Source of the DNA: Straminergon stramineum
Taxonomy: Eukaryota > Streptophyta > Bryopsida > Hypnales > Calliergonaceae
NCBI GenBank assembly: GCA_963920665.1
Contig: OY987268.1
Span: forward strand, 23,562,501-23,626,500
DNA length: 64,000 nucleotides
Reading direction: 5' to 3'
Shown here piece after piece: positions 58,971 through 64,000 of this stretch. The notes under the pieces were generated by a model, which was not told the DNA's origin, did no database searches, and saw only the letters and a list, made by a program, of their open reading frames with translations. The translations under genes were made by a program, and so were the position numbers. Numbering within the stretch: the first letter of the stretch is position 1; each line of letters begins with the position of its first letter.

Positions 58971-58999
58971 AAGATGCAAGCACAATCTAGTTTGTCAAT

Positions 59000-59198
59000 T
59001 TTTTTGTTGAAGTGGACCAAATATTTGACTAATGTCTATCAAAAGTATTAAAGTAATTGACAAACTCTTGTGCAAATGACACCGAAATTGACACATTTCT
59101 AACAAAGAAACGTCCGAGTCAACCCCTCTCAGATGACAGAAGAGTTGACAAGAACATGTCAACTTCCTATCAACTAGAACACTATACCCCTTGTAGTG
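59000..59198. repeat. Right subterminal repeats of the CACTA element
   Basis: TAATTGACAAAC, AATTGACACA, GAGTTGACAAG and ATGTCAACTT repeat the TTGACA core seen at the left end. The outer 10 bp are CCTTGTAGTG. Confidence 0.6.
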
Positions 59199-60641
59199 TA
59201 CGTTTCAAATAGACATAGAGTTTCCTATTCCTCTGTAATTCCTAACACTTTTATTCCGACACTTAACTCCTACAAGACATTGAATATGTCATTTGATGAC
59301 ATAGGGCAAAACTTCCATTGATGTCCAAGCACTTGGTGGCGGCAATACTCCCCACCAGTACTAACTACCTTTGAATGGAATCCAATTCCCCACTAGGCCC
59401 AACCCATTTTACTTTGGGACTCACCGGGACTCATACCATGGTCTAATGTGGAGCAGGAGACATCCAACTAGTATCAAGGAGTGCACAAGCACTCCATGGT
59501 AATACATAAATGGTGGTGAGGCTCCAACACGAGGGTTGCTATTATATGAGCATAGGAGTGTGAGCCCATGAGCCTATAATACAATATACCTATATTATAG
59601 GTATATATACCATAGAAACCGTCTATCATTATAGGGTATATATGTTATAAATACCCATATTATAGGTGTTTATGATACATACACCTTCTATAGTGTGTGG
59701 TATCTATATTATAGGTACCTATAATGTAGGCTCAATGCTCACAAGCTCGCATTCTTGGGCTCACATACTAGCACCGTTGGCTCCAACACCAACCTCACCA
59801 CCCATGGTCACTATAACTTATAATGGCATCATTCGGAAGTGAAGAATGAGATCACCCCTCCTCATAGTACTCTCTACAATCTTCAGCATCCCCCCTCTCG
59901 TAAGGATCCTTAGGGACATCTAAGTAAGACACTCCCCATCTTGGAAGACCACCCATTCTCAACTCTTAAGTTATTTCCTCAAAATTAGGCCCCAAAAGAT
60001 TCCTAATCTTAATACTAGAATACATTTTTGCTCCAAGTTCCAAATTCAGCGTGCAAGCCCATTTTTGTCATTGAAACTTGAAACTTTTTTAAAATTACCA
60101 TAGACTACTGATTTTTCCCAATTTGACAAGTATTGAAGAAGTTATGGCCCTCCAAAAGTTAGAGTCTCTTGGGATGTATAGTTCTCTAAGACTCCACCTT
60201 CTTTGGGTGCCCATAATTTTTATCTCACAACTCATCTCTTTATGAGCCTTATCATTCTAAAAATCTTGTCTCCTTAGCTTTCCAATGTTATGTGGCATGC
60301 CCTGTTTGACTCAAAAGAATACTTCCAAATCTTGGCTCTTAAGTCCTATTCCTCGGGACGTGGTCGAGACATTGCTAACTTTGATGAGCCATAACTTTTG
60401 AAATCCAATTTGGTTCAACACATTCTTTAAACCTAGGGATATGTCTTGATTGTCTTCTCATTATCTTTCCAAGCATTTGTGGCAAGCTATTCAATTCTTC
60501 CCGATCAAAGCACTACAACGCTCTAACACTCAGACTCCTAGACCCACTCACCTCATCTCTTGCAAGGCTTGGGGAGTCACCCCAATGTTCCCCTTGCTCA
60601 TGAAGGTGGAATGGACACACCTCTTCACGACGGTTGTAACA
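59199..60641 (-). mobile_element. Solo LTR B, right part
   Basis: After the TAC duplication the LTR sequence resumes at GTTTCAAATAGAC (LTR A in reverse: GTTTCAACTCAAG). It continues through GTCCAAGCACTTGGTG, CACTAGGCCCAACCCA, GTGCACAAGCACTCCATGG and CAAGGCTTGGGGAGTCACCC, and ends CGGTTGTAACA at 60641, followed by AAGGA. The middle (about 59900-60540) is diverged from LTR A and longer, so B is an older or different subfamily member. It contains a further MITE insertion. Confidence 0.82.
59521..59789. mobile_element. Mutator-like MITE (249 bp) inside solo LTR B
   Basis: The insert 59531-59779 is absent from LTR A and is flanked by the direct repeat GCTCCAACAC (59521-59530 and 59780-59789; 9-10 bp). 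Its ends are long imperfect inverted repeats: GGTTGCTATTATATGAGC at the left against GGTGCTAGTATGTGAGC from the right strand. The centre is TATA-rich and palindromic (CCTATATTATAGGTA). A 9-10-bp target duplication with long inverted ends fits the Mutator superfamily. Confidence 0.75.
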
Positions 60642-62440
60642 AAGGAATTGTGTTCAATGTAGAACTTCAAGCCTCATTTTGGCATAGTAAAATAATTTTT
60701 TTCCAAAAAACTTTGAATTGAGAAGAGTTGTTAAATCAAGCTAACTTTCATTTTCAAAAACCCATTTGTGCTTTAGAGTACCCGATCAAAAGTTATGGAC
60801 AAAGTTTGAAGAGAATGTTTGAAATTGTTAAAAATTTGTCCATTCCAATCCCTATCTAAATAATCTTGCCAACAATGTTGTAATTTATAACATTTGAAGT
60901 GGTGGGTAGGCCAATTCTAGCTAGGCAAACCTAAAGGAGCTATACTCAAGTCACCTTCCTAAACCTTCACTACTTTTGTACGCATTCACAAAAAAACCCA
61001 TCACTATTGTGCAAGCCCAATTTAATATTGTGACAATTTAGTTGAAACTCTAAACCAATTGGGCCAGTGAATATACCAACCATTATGCATACGAAACTCC
61101 CTTGTCAAAACATATACACAAGCTAGGCTTTGACCAAAATATATAAAATGTGCACTTCTTGTAGGCAAAATTTTATGTCTTTACTTAATTAATTTTTTCT
61201 TTTCCATACTAATTTAGTTCCCACCATTGTAGACATAGTTGTAGAATCAAGATTTTGCAAATACATAGTCTAGCTACCTTAAAATTGACTAGTATTCCAA
61301 ATCTTAGGCCATTTTAGCTTCGACAATTCTCAGAGGATTAAAAAGTGTCCAAATTACACACTTTATATTACAAAGATAACTCTTGTAAATAGACACATCA
61401 TTGACTAAAAGGCATTATCTATAATTGATACAATATATGTATCCAATATTCCTACTAGTCTAGTTGAACTCATTAAGATTTTCTTCATCCATTTATTTCA
61501 ACAATCTTCATCTACTTTTAGGTCTTCACAGAACTTTGGGATTTTTTAGTTCTTGTTTTGTACCGTTGTTCATAGTGGTGGTGTGCACTTCTTTTCAAAG
61601 GTGATGGACTGTTGGTTTAAGTTGTATTCTTGAGCTCTACATCATATTGTTCTTTGAGGTTCAAATACATTGTGAGAACTTATAACTTGTAGGTAGTTTG
61701 CTCAAGTTTTTTTTTTAATATAGTAGATATTAAGTTGAATTATTTTAATTTAATTCTATTGAAGTATTTGATTTAGGGTGATAACGAATGTTTTGTTGCA
61801 AGGATTGTGATACTTTAATTTGGAGTGTCTTGAAGTTTGATGTTGTCCACATTGTTTATAATGATCGTTTTGCTTATAAGATTTGACAATATCGTCAAGT
61901 TGATCAGCATTATTCCTTCTCCACTTTGATACCTTCTTTTTTGTGGTAGAATGGTCTTTTATTTGTTTCTTTGATATTTTCTTCTCAATGTTATTCATTT
62001 AAAATGGTCCTTTACTTTCTTGGTATTGAAAGTGTCCTTTATAAGGTCAATATATCTATTTAAGATTTATTCTTTGAAGAAATATCATTATCGGATGAGT
62101 CTTGGATAATTGACAAGTTTTTTGTCTAATATTTCTCCAACTCTAAGAAGAATCAAGGTGAGGAGAGGTCTTAATGGGTTGTGGCAACAAAACCTAAGAA
62201 TGATACAAGAAATTTATCACGTGGTAAGGGACAACAACAAATGCAAGTGGAAGAGTGGCTCCCACATAAGCCATATAGGCTCGCAAATAAGAGAGATAGA
62301 TGTGTTTGATATTGAAAAGGTCGTGTGTAGGTTACTAGAGCATGAATTTTAGGGATGTCTTGTTCATGAGGTTGAAGTATCACACACATATCTAACTTGG
62401 TCATGCATTGATTGTGTCTTACTTGAGGTAAAGAGTTAGT
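60642..62440. other. AT-rich DNA, no gene recognised
   Basis: It begins with the AAGGA target duplication of LTR B. Two 80-aa frames (61756-61998 minus and 62110-62352 plus) have no clear domain. Confidence 0.4.
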
Positions 62441-62447
62441 TAAGATA

Positions 62448-64000
62448 TTAGTTGTCATATTGGAAGTTGAAATATGGCAGAGTCAAATTTCTTTGGCAAG
62501 AATCTTTCACTTGTAAAATGATATTGTGTCCATTTATTTGCTTCAAATAGAAATGATATATAGGATTTTCTCTCAAAGCTATAGCACTTTGTTCATTTGA
62601 ATAAATTATAGTACGATTTAATTGTAGAAAACCTAATTCATTTAATAAATGTTGTAACCAAACAACCTCAGTTGTTGCTTTTGATAAAGCCATATACTCT
62701 GATTTTGTTGATAAGAGAACAACTAATTTTTGCTTAAATTTATTATCCTAGGAAATAACACCACCACCTAGAAGAAATCAATATCTAGAGGTGGAACAAT
62801 AGATGTCTTTATTACCACCCCAACCTACATTTGAAAAGACATGTAAGATTTATCTATAGTCTTATACATGATATTGAATGCCAAATGAAAGTGTTCCTTT
62901 AATATATCTCAAAGTGCATTTCAAAGTTTGAATATGAGTGTTACCAGTGTTGGAAAGATATTGTGCTAAGCTACATAGTGTAAAACATAATTTGGTTTGG
63001 AATTGATGATGGCATACACTAAACTACTAATCATATTTGAGTAAATACATATTTGGATAATGTTTTACTTGTCTTGAGTTATAGGAAAATCTTCATTGAT
63101 TAACCATACTTAATGGATTATAATTTAAGATATTATATTTTTGAAGTTTGGAAATTAAATAATTTTATTGATGTATTAATGTCCATCCTTCTTGTTAGTT
63201 TTTTAATATGATATTTCCTAGTATATAATAGATTTCACCATCCTTTGACATATCAAATTCCTTTTAAAGAGTATATTAATATATTAAATGATAGAAGTTT
63301 TGTTACTTACCAGAATAGGATCATTTACATAAATGGCTAATATTAGAAAATCATTAGTGTTATCTTTTTATATATAAATGTTTGCATCATTTAGTGATTA
63401 GTCTGATAAATCTATGTAAAAGTAAGAACTAGTCAATGTGTTAGTACCATTGTTGAGAGGATTGTTTTAGATTATATAAAAATTTAAAGAGTAAGTATAC
63501 TAATTTAGATTCCAATTGAAATTATGATTTAAATAATTTTAGACAAGTTGTTAACTCTTTAGATAGACTTATGTAAATCTTCTCATTTAAGTTGTTGTAT
63601 ATGAAAACAAACTCAAAGGTTGTTTTCATATCTAATTGATGGATTTCTAAGTTATATTATGTAACTAATGCTAATAATAGTTTAACAAAATCAAATTTGA
63701 CAACTAGAGAAAATGTTTTTATGTAGTCCACCCTTTTCCTTTTAGTAAAACCCTTGACCACTAATCTAGCCTTATATTTCTCTATTTTTCTATCAATATG
63801 GTTTTTGATTTTTAAAATCCATTTACAGCTAATTGGTGTCTTCTTGGGAGGAAATCTAGAAATGGGGTTAATTTTAGGATTTATTCTTTAATAATGAATT
63901 GAATTTTGCATTGACATGGACTTGCCATCTTCTAGAATCTTTTCTTTTTTAAGACTTCTTGTAGTGTATTTGGAGCTTGTAATGAATTATATGCTACATT
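62448..64000 (-). pseudogene. Degenerate Ty1/copia retrotransposon, runs off the window
   Basis: The minus strand carries pol remnants in order. Reverse transcriptase start (about 63700-63840): NCKWILKIKNHIDRKIEKYK then ARLVVKGFTKRKRVDYIKTF. RNase H (62448-~62870): a GNKDIYCSTSRYWFLLGGG block, a stop where the family has tryptophan, then LLSTKSEYMALSKATTEVVW, LQHLLNELGF and SNEQSAIALRENPIYH. The part between is full of stops and frame shifts. No LTR was found; the 5' part lies beyond 64000. Confidence 0.8.

Larger units (their letters stand above)
37717..59198. mobile_element. CACTA (En/Spm) DNA transposon, 21.5 kb
   Basis: The left end TACTACAAGG (C to T at the first base of CACTA) and the right end CCTTGTAGTG are inverted. 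The 3-bp target duplication TAC flanks both (37714-37716 and 59199-59201). The host LTR sequence reads straight across the insertion once the element and one TAC are removed, which proves the boundaries. It carries a TNP2-type transposase (-, about 41.6-45.7 kb) and a second multi-exon protein (+, 55.8-57.55 kb). Subterminal regions are rich in TTGACA/TGTCAA words. The size is at the upper end for CACTA elements. Confidence 0.9.

Noticed and set aside
34992..60641. Solo LTRs A and B as the two ends of one giant element
   Set aside because: They are inverted to each other and each has its own 5-bp target duplication (CTATA and AAGGA), so they are independent insertions.
61756..61998. Possible gag zinc knuckle of the copia element
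   Set aside because: The Cys/His spacing (CGQHQTSRHSKLKYHNPC) does not fit CX2CX4HX4C. It also lies on the wrong side of the pol remnants for a minus-strand element.
1..64000. tRNA genes, rRNA genes and CRISPR arrays
   Set aside because: I looked for tRNA-type GGTTCGAATC arms with matching stems, rRNA core motifs and regular direct repeats. None was supported.

Overview
The window looks like nuclear DNA of a land plant. Its genes have spliceosomal introns, CCCTAAA/TTTAGGG telomere-type motifs recur, and the mobile elements (CACTA/TNP2, LTR solo elements, copia, Mutator-like and TTAA/TA MITEs) are plant types. Intergenic DNA is very AT-rich. The protein kinases are intronless and of an unusual HGD or DFE type. 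This makes me lean to a seedless plant (bryophyte, lycophyte or fern), but a conifer is not excluded; this is inference.

Layout. 1-4.2 kb is a MITE cluster: two TTAA-flanked elements and one TA-flanked element. 5.5-15.9 kb (+) holds a gene of about 21 exons for the catalytic subunit of Rab3 GTPase-activating protein. It has a degenerate tandem repeat in intron 1, three copies of a dispersed repeat in its introns and one apparent 1-bp frame break. 17.0-18.5 kb (-) is an intronless protein kinase with DFE in place of DFG, and a decayed partial copy lies beside it. 19.5-20.2 kb is a second 637-bp TTAA MITE, inverted relative to the first. 22.6-25.4 kb (-) is a dead receptor-like kinase. 26.5-27.7 kb is a scrambled kinase locus with its catalytic loop on the opposite strand to its N-lobe. 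29.7-31.3 kb (+) is an intact intronless HGD-type kinase.

From 35 kb on the window is nested mobile DNA. A solo LTR (34992-36111, target duplication CTATA) is followed by a CACTA-ended foldback. A second, older, inverted solo LTR (37587-60641, target duplication AAGGA) is split by a 21.5-kb CACTA transposon (37717-59198, target duplication TAC) and by a 249-bp Mutator-like MITE. The CACTA element carries a decayed TNP2 transposase (-) and a better preserved four-exon second protein (+) with a 21-nt microexon. The two are transcribed away from each other, with about 10 kb of unassigned DNA between. The right end holds a degenerate copia element (-) that runs off the window.

The Rab3GAP gene (vesicle traffic) and the kinases show no sign of acting together. 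All splice sites were placed by eye from consensus and reading frame.
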